Below, piece after piece: positions 1 to 8,037 of a DNA stretch of 64,000 nt. The stretch spans positions 620,001 to 684,000 of the forward strand of contig CAIZHQ010000016.1 in assembly GCA_903932865.1 (NCBI GenBank), read 5' to 3'. The DNA is from an uncultured Burkholderiales bacterium (GTDB lineage Bacteria; Pseudomonadota; Gammaproteobacteria; Burkholderiales; Burkholderiaceae_C). Positions within the stretch are counted from its first letter, which is position 1. Each line of letters begins with the position of its first letter. The notes beneath the pieces are model-generated. The model was not told where the DNA came from, did not search any database, and saw only the letters and a program-made list of their open reading frames with translations. Position numbers and translations under genes: made by a program.

Positions 1-97
1 AACATGTGAAGGGATCCAATTTTCAAAGAAATTTAAGGGCATCACCAGAATGCAAGCAAAGACCTGAAGCCGTGATCAAAAAAATCGTCAACAACCC

Positions 98-134
98 AAA
101 AAAAACCCTCACAAGAAAGCATTCCAGTGAGGGT
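98..134 (-). terminator. Rho-independent terminator downstream of phoX
   Basis: Read on the minus strand, an 8-bp stem (arms at 127-134 and 105-112) closes a loop of about 14 nt and is followed by a run of eight U (the A-run at 98-105 of the plus strand). It lies about 150 nt past the phoX stop codon and is the obvious end of that transcript. The bases to its left, to position 1, hold nothing recognisable. Confidence 0.8.
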
Positions 135-210
135 GATGGGACCGCTGCGCAGGGGGCGCATGACCGACGATGCTCGTTCAAGCACGCCATGCATCCGCTT
201 GACAGAGGAA

Positions 211-274
211 GGGCGTTTCAACGCTGCGATGCACAACCCCAAGGGGGTTGGAGCGTCTGGCCGTTGAAACGCCC
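211..274. repeat. Nested inverted repeat in the phoX 3' UTR
   Basis: A perfect 13-bp inverted repeat (211-223 with 262-274, GGGCGTTTCAACG and its complement) encloses a second 7-bp inverted repeat (234-240 with 244-250, CAACCCC/GGGGTTG). It sits 10 nt beyond the phoX stop and upstream of the terminator at 98-134, so the phoX transcript would end in a long double hairpin. It has no U-run of its own, so it is more likely an mRNA-stabilising 3' structure or part of a small RNA than the terminator itself. Confidence 0.7.
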
Positions 275-284
275 GTCGGTTGGA

Positions 285-2579
285 TCACAGACCGATCTTG
301 CCGCCATCGTCTTTGGTGATGACGATGGTGGCCGAACGGGCCCGTGTGCCTGCACCGTAAGCGCCACCTGCGCCGTTCATGGCATTGGTGGGCCAGACGC
401 CCTTGGTGGTGTCGTTGTAGGCTGTGGCTTCTTCAGCGGGGTGCTGAATGCCCACAAAAATCGCTTTGCCATCGGGAGTCTCGGTGATGCCCGTTACCTC
501 TGCGCCCTTGGGGCCAACCAAGAAGCGGCGCAGGCGTGATTCGCCCAAGATGCCACCCACAAAGGTTTTTTGGGTCTCTGTCTTTGCTGCACCAGACACC
601 GTCATGGTGTTGCTGACGGTGAAGGCACCGCCATCGCCCACGGTGCCCGGTACAGCGGCCACCAACATGCAGTTGGTTTCGTCGGTGAAAGCGCCGTCGT
701 CGGTCTGGATCCAGCAAATGCCGGTGGACTTGCTGAACCACAAGCCGTCTGGGGAAGAGAAAGAGTTGGCAGCCGTCAGGCCAGAAATGTTGACATCGCC
801 CTTCGGCGCATCTTCTTCAGCACCGAACAAGAAAATGTCCCAGGTGAAAGTGGTGGCTTCTGCCATGTTGCTGGTCTCTTTGAAGCGAATGACGTGGCCG
901 TTTGGATTGCCATCCCGACCCAGACCGTCGTTGTCTTTGTAAGCGCGTGGGTTGGCGGCATCGGTCTTGCCTGGCGTTCTGTTTGAAGCATTGTTGTTGG
1001 TCAATGCAAAGTAGATCTCGCCGTTGGCGTGGTTGACCGCGCCCCACTCGGGTCGGTCCATTTTGGTCGCGCCTGCGGCGTCCGCGGCAATGCGCGTGTG
1101 CACCAAGACTTCAGCCTGGCTGGTGAAGCCGAAAGTGGCGGCCTTGATCTTGGGGTTGTTGATGCTGAGTTCCAACCACTCCCCTTTGCCGGTGTCGTCG
1201 AACTTGGCGGCGTACAACTTGCCCTCGTTGAGGTACTTGTCGCCTGCTGCGGTGCCGCCGCCAATGTCGGCTGCGTCCCAGTTCTTGGCGCTGACAAATT
1301 TGTAGATGTATTCGTTGCGGGAATCGCAGCCCATGTAGAAGGCCAAAGGCTTGCCGACCACGGGGATACCGCAAACCGCAGCTTCGTGCGCAAAACGGCC
1401 CATGGCCATGCGTTTGGATGGCGCCGAGGTCGCGTTGGCTGGATCGATTTCCACGTTGTAGCCAAAGGTTTGTGGCTCGTTGCGGAAGTCAGCGGCTGCA
1501 GTCGCACCCGAAGCGGACACGTTCCAACGGGCGAACCGGGAGGTCGGGTCTTCGCCGGCCACGGTGTGCCAGCCTTGCGTGCGCGAAGTGGCGGCCGTGG
1601 CGGAAGTGGCGGTGGTCTGAACACCATAGCGCGTGCGCGAGGCGATCAACTTGGTGTCGGTGGGCACCGTGGCGCCCGCGGGCATGGTGAAGTAGGTGGC
1701 CCAGTTTTCTTCACACGTGATCAAGGTGCCCCAAGGCGTGATGCCGGTGCCGCAGTTGTTCAGCGTGCCGCGCGTGGTGCTGCCCGTGGGGTCAAACTTG
1801 GTGACCATCATGGCTTTCAGGTTGGCGAGTTCAGCAGCAGGGCCCGTGACCGTCATGACAGTTTCAGGGGTGATTCTGCGGTTCAACGGCGATGTCGCGT
1901 TGTAGCCAGTGGGCTTACCGCTCGCGTCCAAGTTCACTTCCACCAGCGTGACGCCGTGCGACAAGATTTCTTTGATGGCTTCGGTTGCAGGACGGACACC
2001 CATGGGCCAAGTGCCGAACTGGTCGAATTTTTTACCGATGGCAGAGCCAGAGGTTTGGCCGGTCGGGTGCAGCAAGTGCGCTTCTGCAGAGCTTTCGTTG
2101 TTGACCGCGAGCACAGCCTTGTCGCCGCTTGCGTAGCTGTAGCTGCCTTTGGATTTGCCGTTGGCGCCGATGAAGAAAATCTCAGTGCCGTCGTGCTGGT
2201 CACCCACGCGGTTGGCCCAGCTTTCAGCGTCGTCGGTGCCTGCATTGGAGTAAGCCGCAACGCCAGTTTTCATGGTGTCGCCCGTGGCATGCAGAACTTT
2301 GACGGTGTAGCCAGCGGGAACCAAAATCTGGTCGGCCAAGCTCTTAGCGACCGGTGTGAATTTCATCAAAGTGCTGCTGGCCAAGGCGGGCAACACATTG
2401 CTCGCTGCGGTGGAGCTGCCGCCGCAACCGGGCAACATGGGCAAAGCAAACATGGAGGCCAAACCCAAACCACCGCGCAAAACAGTACGGCGCGAAGGGC
2501 TGCTCAGGGCTTTGTCGAGTACTTCTTGGAAGTGCTCATTGTTGGATGTGTTGTCGATGGGGTCGAAAGAATGAGACAT
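285..2579 (-). CDS. phoX: PhoX family alkaline phosphatase (DUF839), Tat-exported
   Basis: 764-residue protein of the PhoX/DUF839 family, calcium/iron-dependent monomeric phosphatases that release phosphate from phosphomonoesters outside the cytoplasm. The N-terminus carries a twin-arginine signal (SRRTVLRGG) about 30 residues in, followed by a hydrophobic stretch ending in LPGCGG. That cysteine could be a lipobox, but Pro at -2 is unusual. The start at 2579 was chosen because GGAG lies about 12 nt upstream; an in-frame upstream codon would add 11 residues with no ribosome site. It is divergent from the nucleotidase gene, and a Pho-box-like promoter lies immediately upstream. The family assignment rests on overall sequence features (long secreted chain, RPATEAIKEILSHG-type and HEAAV segments, C-terminal TPDGKAIFVGIQHP), typical of PhoX. 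Confidence 0.9.
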   Translation of the reverse strand: MSHSFDPIDNTSNNEHFQEVLDKALSSPSRRTVLRGGLGLASMFALPMLPGCGGSSTAASNVLPALASSTLMKFTPVAKSLADQILVPAGYTVKVLHATGDTMKTGVAAYSNAGTDDAESWANRVGDQHDGTEIFFIGANGKSKGSYSYASGDKAVLAVNNESSAEAHLLHPTGQTSGSAIGKKFDQFGTWPMGVRPATEAIKEILSHGVTLVEVNLDASGKPTGYNATSPLNRRITPETVMTVTGPAAELANLKAMMVTKFDPTGSTTRGTLNNCGTGITPWGTLITCEENWATYFTMPAGATVPTDTKLIASRTRYGVQTTATSATAATSRTQGWHTVAGEDPTSRFARWNVSASGATAAADFRNEPQTFGYNVEIDPANATSAPSKRMAMGRFAHEAAVCGIPVVGKPLAFYMGCDSRNEYIYKFVSAKNWDAADIGGGTAAGDKYLNEGKLYAAKFDDTGKGEWLELSINNPKIKAATFGFTSQAEVLVHTRIAADAAGATKMDRPEWGAVNHANGEIYFALTNNNASNRTPGKTDAANPRAYKDNDGLGRDGNPNGHVIRFKETSNMAEATTFTWDIFLFGAEEDAPKGDVNISGLTAANSFSSPDGLWFSKSTGICWIQTDDGAFTDETNCMLVAAVPGTVGDGGAFTVSNTMTVSGAAKTETQKTFVGGILGESRLRRFLVGPKGAEVTGITETPDGKAIFVGIQHPAEEATAYNDTTKGVWPTNAMNGAGGAYGAGTRARSATIVITKDDGGKIGL

Positions 2580-2611
2580 GAAAAAGTTGCTCCGGGTTGA
2601 TGGAACTGACA

Positions 2612-2645
2612 AATCTACAGAGCGCTTATTTCATTTGTGTGACGT
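2612..2645 (-). promoter_or_regulatory. Candidate Pho box and -10 of phoX
   Basis: On the minus strand the 18-mer ACGTCACACAAATGAAAT (2645-2628) matches the enterobacterial Pho-box consensus CTGTCATAWAWCTGTCAY at 11 of 18 positions. After exactly 10 nt comes TAGATT (2617-2612), a fair -10 hexamer. A Pho box replacing the -35 with a 10-nt gap to the -10 is the standard PhoB-activated promoter layout. The match is moderate, so PhoB control is an inference strengthened by the spacing and by the target gene. Confidence 0.55.
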
Positions 2646-2730
2646 CAAAATGGCCGGATAAACATGCAGGGCATTGCGCTTGCCTACCCAGCACGGAGCG
2701 AAGCGAATTCTTTGCCGATTTTTCAAAAAA

Positions 2731-2748
2731 GTTTCATGGATAAGTCAT
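2731..2748 (+). promoter_or_regulatory. Candidate Pho box upstream of the UshA-like gene
   Basis: GTTTCATGGATAAGTCAT matches the Pho-box consensus at 12 of 18 positions, with TCAT repeated at an 11-bp period (2734 and 2745), as PhoB dimer half-sites require. It lies 58 nt before the chosen start codon. No good -10 hexamer appears at the expected distance, so this is weaker than the phoX and pstS sites. Confidence 0.4.
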
Positions 2749-2805
2749 CAATTTGAAACGTCATCCGGACATGCTGGTGATTCTGTGAACTCATTGGGGC
2801 AACGC

Positions 2806-4824
2806 ATGTTGAAGACCATCACCAAAAAATCATGGGCCACCCTTCTGGCCACCGCCTTGTTGCTCAGCGCCTGTGGCGGCACATCGGATGCGCCCGAGGC
2901 TGCCTTCACTTTGCAGTTGCTGCACATCTCTGACGCCGACGGCTCGGACAGCACGGCGCTCAACAGTGTGGCCAATCTGTCTGGGATGATCCAGAAGTTC
3001 CGCGCCCAGTACCCCCAGCAAACATTGACCGTGAGCTCGGGTGACAACTACATCCCTGGGCCGCGTTTCAATGCAGCCAATGACAGCAGCCTGAATGCTG
3101 CACTGGGCGTGGCTGAAGTGGGGCGTGCTGACATTGCTTTTTTGAATGCGATGGGCGTGCAGGCTTCGGCCATTGGCAACCACGAACTCGATTTGGGCAC
3201 CAAGCAATTCGCTGACATGATCAAACCCAGTGGCGCATGGTCTGGCGCACGATTTCCCTACTTGGCCTACAACGTGGACTTTGCTGCCGACAGCGAAGTG
3301 GCCAGTTTGAAGTTGGCCAACGGCGGCAAGGCGTCTGAGCAATCGGGCAAATTGACCGGTTGGACCGTGGTGGACGTCGGCGGTCAAAAAATTGGCGTGA
3401 TCGGCGCGAGTTCGCCCGTGTTTGCCAACATCACCTCGCCTGGAAAATTGCAATTCATGCCTGCATTGACCAGCAGCGAAGTGGATGTGGCCGGCTTGGC
3501 ATCGGCCATCCAAAAAGGCGTGGATGAGATGACCGCTGCGGGCATCAACAAGGTGGTCCTTCTGGCACACATGCAAACCCTGGCCATTGAAAAAGCCTTG
3601 GCCCAGCGCTTGAAAAATGTGGACATCATCGTCGCCGGGGGCTCCAACACTTTGCTGACCGATGCCAACGATGTGCTGCGCTCAGGCGACAAATCCGCGG
3701 GTGACTACCCCTATGAAACCAAAGACGCTGCCGGCCAACCGACGGTGGTGGTCAACGTGGACGCGGATTACAAATACCTTGGGCGCTTCATGGCCCCGTT
3801 TGACGACAAAGGCGTTCTGATTCCCCAGCGCTTTGACAGCAAACTCTCGGGTGCCTGGGTGACCAGCGAAACCGACGACAGTGCGGGGGGCGTCACCGTG
3901 TCAGGCCTGGTGACCCAGGTGCGCGATGCCATCAAGGCCGTGCTCAAGGCCAAAGACGGCAATGTGTTTGGCAAAACCAGTGAATTTCTGGAAGGCCGCC
4001 GTGCGGCTGTTCGCAATGAAGAGACCAACTTTGGCAACCTGACGGCAGATGCCAACCTTTGGTATGCCCGTCTGCAGGACCCCAAGGTCCAAATTTCCTT
4101 GAAAAACGGCGGCGGCATCCGATCTGAAATTGGCGAAGTCCTGGCACTGCCAGGGTCCACCTCTGGCGCTGTCCTGACCGCACCCAAAGCCAACGCCGAG
4201 GCCAAGCGCCAAGCGGGAGAGATTTCTCAATTGGCGGTGGAAACGGCTTTGAAGTTCAACAACAAGCTGTGGGCTTTTGACGTCACGGCCGCACAACTCA
4301 AGTCCTTGCTGGAGCACGGTGTGGCGGTGTTGGGCAGCCAAGGCCGTTTCCCTCAGGTGGGCGGCATGAGCTTCAGTTATGACCCGAGCCGCACTGCGCA
4401 AGCCCTGGATGCCAACTTTGCCGTTACCACAGCCGGTGAGCGCATCCGTTCGCTCAAAGTGGGCAGCGATGTGGTGGTGCAAAACGGGGCCCTGGTGGGC
4501 AATGCGCAGCGCACCTTCCGCATGGTGACTTTGAACTTCTTGGCCGAAGGCACGAGCACAGCTGCGGGTGGCGGTGATGGCTACCCCTTCCCGGCCACGG
4601 CTGATTTTGTCAACTTGGTCAAGCTCGACAGCAGCATGACCGACACCACGTCCGGTGGGGCAGCCAGCACCAGCACCGCGACTTTGGGCAGCGAGCAAGA
4701 CGCCTTCATGAAGTACATGAAGAGCCAGTTCGGCACGACGACTTTCGGGCTGAAAGACACGCCCGCCGCGCAAGACCTTCGCATCCAAAATCTGAGTCAA
4801 CGCTCTGACACGGTTTTGAACTGA
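2806..4824 (+). CDS. Secreted UshA-like bifunctional metallophosphatase/5'-nucleotidase lipoprotein
   Basis: 672-residue exported enzyme that should hydrolyse nucleotides or other phosphoesters outside the cytoplasm and so supply phosphate. The N-terminus is a lipoprotein signal with lipobox LSAC (Cys23). The calcineurin-like domain shows HISDADG, SSGDNYIPGP and GNHELD (124-129), the metal-binding motifs of the family. The C-terminal 5'-nucleotidase domain shows NGGGIRSE. The start at 2806 gives a clean signal peptide and has GGGG a few nt upstream; longer in-frame starts would bury the signal peptide. A beta-propeller lipoprotein gene follows after 17 nt, so the two are likely cotranscribed. 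Substrate specificity cannot be read from sequence. Confidence 0.88.
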   Translation: MLKTITKKSWATLLATALLLSACGGTSDAPEAAFTLQLLHISDADGSDSTALNSVANLSGMIQKFRAQYPQQTLTVSSGDNYIPGPRFNAANDSSLNAALGVAEVGRADIAFLNAMGVQASAIGNHELDLGTKQFADMIKPSGAWSGARFPYLAYNVDFAADSEVASLKLANGGKASEQSGKLTGWTVVDVGGQKIGVIGASSPVFANITSPGKLQFMPALTSSEVDVAGLASAIQKGVDEMTAAGINKVVLLAHMQTLAIEKALAQRLKNVDIIVAGGSNTLLTDANDVLRSGDKSAGDYPYETKDAAGQPTVVVNVDADYKYLGRFMAPFDDKGVLIPQRFDSKLSGAWVTSETDDSAGGVTVSGLVTQVRDAIKAVLKAKDGNVFGKTSEFLEGRRAAVRNEETNFGNLTADANLWYARLQDPKVQISLKNGGGIRSEIGEVLALPGSTSGAVLTAPKANAEAKRQAGEISQLAVETALKFNNKLWAFDVTAAQLKSLLEHGVAVLGSQGRFPQVGGMSFSYDPSRTAQALDANFAVTTAGERIRSLKVGSDVVVQNGALVGNAQRTFRMVTLNFLAEGTSTAAGGGDGYPFPATADFVNLVKLDSSMTDTTSGGAASTSTATLGSEQDAFMKYMKSQFGTTTFGLKDTPAAQDLRIQNLSQRSDTVLN

Positions 4825-4841
4825 AATTTCAGGAGCATCAA

Positions 4842-6437
4842 ATGAAACTGAACTTGAAAAAAACCTGGGTTTACGGCGCATGCGGCTTAAGCCTGCTGGC
4901 CGCTTTGGTCGCTTGCGGCGGATCTGCTGCAGTGGAGCAGACGCCCAGCGCGTTGGGGTTGGTCAAACTGGGTGGCTTCACCCACCAAGGGGGTGAAGGC
5001 TCTGCTGAAATCACCGCCTATGACGCGGCCAGCAAAAAGCTGTTTGTGGTCAATGGGGCGCTGGCCAGCCTGGATGTGTTGGACTTGACGAACCCGGCGC
5101 AACCGACCTTGCTCAAAACCGTCACCATGACCAGTTTGTGGGCCGGTGCAGGCGCCGCCAACAGCGTGGCGATTCACCAAGGCATGGTGGCTTTGGCCGT
5201 GCAGGCTTTGGACAAAACCCAACCGGGCCGTTTGATCGTGTTGCGTGCCTCGGATTACGCCGTGTTGGGCACTGCTGTGGTGGGCGCCTTGCCCGACATG
5301 GTGACGTTCACCCCAGATGGCAAAACCCTGTTGCTGGCCAATGAGGGCGAGCCCAATTCTTATGGACTGCCTGACTCGGTCGACCCGGAGGGATCGATCA
5401 GTGTGGTGGATGTCAGCGGTCTTTCTTTGACCAGTTCAAATGTGGTGCTGACAGCCAAAACGGCCGACTTCAAAGCCTTCAATAACCAAAAAGATGCGCT
5501 CATTGCTTCGGGCGTGCGGATTTTCGGACCAGGCGCCACGGTTGCGCAAGACATGGAGCCTGAGTACATCACGGTGTCAGCGGACGGCAAAACAGCCTAT
5601 GTCACTTTGCAGGAAAACAATGCCATGGCCATTGTGGACATTGCCTCTGCCAAGGTGACTGCCATCAAACCGTTTGGCTACAAGGACCACAGCCTGGCGG
5701 GCAACGGTCTGGATGCCAGTGACAAAGACAGTGCCGTCAACATCAAGACTTGGCCTGTGTTGGGCATGTATTTGCCCGATGCGATCGCCAGTTACAGCGT
5801 GGGCGGGCAAACCTACTTGATCACCGCCAACGAAGGGGACGCGCGTGCCGATTGGCCGGGTTACAACGAAGAGTCTCGCGTCAAGGATCTGGCCTTGAGC
5901 CCGGCGTTGGAGGCTCTCAAATCCGATGCCCAACTGGGCCGTCTGACGGTGACCAAGTCACAGGGGGCTGTCAATGGTGTTTACGAAAAACTCTATGCCT
6001 ACGGCACACGCTCGTTCTCCATCTGGAATGCGCAGGGCCAACAGGTCTTTGATTCTGGTGACCAGCTCGAGCAGTTGACCAAAGACTTGCCCCAAGCCAA
6101 GTTCAATGCCAGCCACTCTGGCAACGCGCAAGACGACCGCAGTGACAACAAAGGCCCAGAGCCGGAAGGCGTGATCGTGGCCCAGTTTGGGCAGAAACAT
6201 TACGCGTTCATTGGCCTGGAGCGCGTGGGCGGGGTCGTGGTCTATGACGTGAGCAATCCAACCCGTCCGGTTTATGAGACCTACATCAACACCCGCAATG
6301 GCGCCACGGGCGACTTGGGTCCCGAAGGGATGCACTTTGTGCCGGCAGACAAGTCGCCCAATGGCAAGCCCTTGCTGGTGATCGGCAATGAAATCAGCGG
6401 GACGACCGCTATTTATCAGATCAATTTGAAATATTGA
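4842..6437 (+). CDS. Choice-of-anchor I family beta-propeller lipoprotein
   Basis: 531-residue exported protein beginning with a lipoprotein signal (Cys at about residue 25, LVACGG). It contains repeated propeller-type blades such as PDMVTFTPDGKTLLLANEGE, EPEYITVSADGKTAYVTLQE and GPEPEGVIVAQFGQ, characteristic of the choice-of-anchor I family, also found fused or adjacent to alkaline phosphatases and nucleotidases. AGGAG precedes the ATG. It follows the UshA-like gene by 17 nt and is closed by a strong terminator, so the pair forms a two-gene operon. Catalytic activity is unknown; a phytase- or phosphodiesterase-like role is only a guess from context. Confidence 0.8.
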   Translation: MKLNLKKTWVYGACGLSLLAALVACGGSAAVEQTPSALGLVKLGGFTHQGGEGSAEITAYDAASKKLFVVNGALASLDVLDLTNPAQPTLLKTVTMTSLWAGAGAANSVAIHQGMVALAVQALDKTQPGRLIVLRASDYAVLGTAVVGALPDMVTFTPDGKTLLLANEGEPNSYGLPDSVDPEGSISVVDVSGLSLTSSNVVLTAKTADFKAFNNQKDALIASGVRIFGPGATVAQDMEPEYITVSADGKTAYVTLQENNAMAIVDIASAKVTAIKPFGYKDHSLAGNGLDASDKDSAVNIKTWPVLGMYLPDAIASYSVGGQTYLITANEGDARADWPGYNEESRVKDLALSPALEALKSDAQLGRLTVTKSQGAVNGVYEKLYAYGTRSFSIWNAQGQQVFDSGDQLEQLTKDLPQAKFNASHSGNAQDDRSDNKGPEPEGVIVAQFGQKHYAFIGLERVGGVVVYDVSNPTRPVYETYINTRNGATGDLGPEGMHFVPADKSPNGKPLLVIGNEISGTTAIYQINLKY

Positions 6438-6465
6438 CTTAAGTACCGAAGTTTGTAACTTCTTG

Positions 6466-6496
6466 ACGGCGCGCTGTTTCAGCGCGCCGTTTTTTT
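6466..6496 (+). terminator. Rho-independent terminator after the nucleotidase operon
   Basis: A perfect 11-bp stem (6466-6476 with 6480-6490) with a 3-nt loop is followed directly by a run of T to 6496. It lies 28 nt past the stop of the beta-propeller lipoprotein gene. Confidence 0.93.
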
Positions 6497-6579
6497 GGGT
6501 TCATCCAGACCACACTGCTTTGATCCTATCCCGGATGAATCACAATCCAAATCCATCGCGGGGTGTATCTGTAGGCTGG

Positions 6580-6602
6580 GCGGACAACATCGGCTTGTCC
6601 GC
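6580..6602. promoter_or_regulatory. 8-bp palindrome upstream of the PQQ dehydrogenase gene
   Basis: GCGGACAA and TTGTCCGC form a perfect inverted repeat separated by 7 nt, centred about 50 nt before the start codon at 6640. There is no T-run after it, so an operator is more likely than a terminator. No known regulator site was recognised. Confidence 0.4.
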
Positions 6603-6639
6603 GATCCATTCACTTTTTAAACTCGATGGGGGCAGTACC

Positions 6640-7821
6640 ATGCGGCAGATCCCAATTTTCCGGATGACCGCCATGGCCTTTTGGGGAGGCTGTGCTGCCG
6701 TTGCCCTGGCCTCAACTTACCCCTCGGCTGTTCCCACGCAGTCCAAAGATCTGGTGCGCCAGTCTCCCGCCCCCTTGGCGTTTCAGGTGCAAACCCTGGT
6801 CAAGGGCTTGAGCCACCCCTGGTCTCTGGCCTGGTTGCCTGGTGGCGATATGCTGATCACCGAGCGCGAAGGGCGCTTGCGCCGTGTCAGCCGTGATTTT
6901 CAGCTGGACCCGCGCCCGATAGAGGGTTTGCCTGCCGACATCGTGGCGGACGGCCAGGGGGGCTTGTTTGACGTGGCTGTGCACCTCGACCACGCCCGCA
7001 ATGCTTGGGTTTACCTGGCGTATGCGCAGGCTCCCAAAGACGGTGCACGCGGTGCATCGGCCACGGCCTTGGTCAGGGCGAGGCTGCTGGGGCACCGGCT
7101 GGTGGATCTGCAAAATCTGTTTGTCATGCGGCCTGCTTCGCGGGGTGGGCGGCATTTTGGTGGGCGCATTGTGTTGGACCGCCAAGGCCATGTGTTTTTG
7201 AGCTTGGGTGACCGGGGTGACGAAGCGCGTGCCCAAAAACCGCGCGACCATGCCGGGTCGGTCATCCGCTTGCATGACGATGGCCGCGTGCCCGCGGGCA
7301 ACCCCTTTGTGCAGCAGCCCCAGCAGATGCCCGAGGTGTTCAGCCGGGGCCATCGCAACATCCAGGGCGCGGCGATTCACCCGCAAACGGGCGAGTTGTG
7401 GACGCACGAGCACGGCCCGCAAGGCGGGGATGAGCTCAACATCATCCGCAGCGGGCGCGATTACGGCTGGCCCACCATCACTTATGGGGTGAACTACGTG
7501 ACGGGCACGCGCATTGGTGTGGGCACTCACCAAGCGGGCATGGTGCAACCGCTGCACGTCTGGGTGCCCTCGATCGCGCCCTCGGGTATGGCGTTTTACG
7601 AAGGGAATGCTTTCCCAGCTTGGCGTGGCAGCCTGTTGCTGGGGGCTTTGCGGGGACAAAGCCTGGTGCGCCTGGTGCTGGAAGGCGAAAAAGTGCTGGC
7701 CGAAGAGCATTTGCTGACGCAGCAAGTGGGGCGCATCCGCGATGTGCGGGTCGGCCCGGATGGTCTGGTTTACCTCTTGAGCGATTCGCCGGACGGCGCT
7801 TTGTGGCGTTTGAAGCCCTGA
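6640..7821 (+). CDS. PQQ-dependent sugar dehydrogenase (soluble aldose dehydrogenase, YliI/Asd type)
   Basis: 393-residue periplasmic oxidoreductase of the GSDH family (six-bladed propeller binding PQQ and calcium) that oxidises aldose sugars. Family signatures seen are LSHPWSLAWLPGGDMLITER near the N-terminus, GHRNIQGAAIHPQTGELW, HEHGPQGGDELN (catalytic His region), DYGWPTITYGVNY and PSIAPSGMAFYEG. A signal peptide is present. The start at 6640 has GGGGG upstream; longer in-frame starts would begin inside the preceding terminator. It stands alone between two terminated phosphate-related units. Acid made by such enzymes can dissolve mineral phosphate, which would suit the neighbourhood, but that link is inference. 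Confidence 0.88.
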   Translation: MRQIPIFRMTAMAFWGGCAAVALASTYPSAVPTQSKDLVRQSPAPLAFQVQTLVKGLSHPWSLAWLPGGDMLITEREGRLRRVSRDFQLDPRPIEGLPADIVADGQGGLFDVAVHLDHARNAWVYLAYAQAPKDGARGASATALVRARLLGHRLVDLQNLFVMRPASRGGRHFGGRIVLDRQGHVFLSLGDRGDEARAQKPRDHAGSVIRLHDDGRVPAGNPFVQQPQQMPEVFSRGHRNIQGAAIHPQTGELWTHEHGPQGGDELNIIRSGRDYGWPTITYGVNYVTGTRIGVGTHQAGMVQPLHVWVPSIAPSGMAFYEGNAFPAWRGSLLLGALRGQSLVRLVLEGEKVLAEEHLLTQQVGRIRDVRVGPDGLVYLLSDSPDGALWRLKP

Positions 7822-7939
7822 GATCAGACGTTGGGACACGAAATTTGACCGTGTGAAGGGTTGAAACACCGCGGGCAGCACGCGCTTTTGGCAGTCGGCC
7901 CGACGGAACTTCGTCATTTGCCATACAAACCAAGGTTAT

Positions 7940-7973
7940 TTGACACAAACTTGTCACAATTGAGGGCTACATT
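7940..7973 (+). promoter_or_regulatory. Pho box and -10 of the pst-pho operon
   Basis: TTGACACAAACTTGTCAC (7940-7957) matches the Pho-box consensus at 13 of 18 positions and is a clear 11-bp-period direct repeat (TTGACAC/TTGTCAC). TACATT follows at 7968-7973 after a gap of exactly 10 nt, the spacing of PhoB-activated promoters. The pstS start codon is 65 nt further on. Confidence 0.75.
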
Positions 7974-8037
7974 GAAGTCAGTCAGCAGCAACAGGTTGTT
8001 GGCAAGAATTTTCTTTGAACCTGCATCAGGAGCTGAA

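Noticed and set aside
1029..2600. Long open frame on the plus strand opposite phoX
   Set aside because: Its translation is low in recognisable motifs and rich in Gly/Ala/Arg/His, as expected from the antisense of a high-GC gene; phoX on the other strand has a signal peptide, ribosome site and family motifs.
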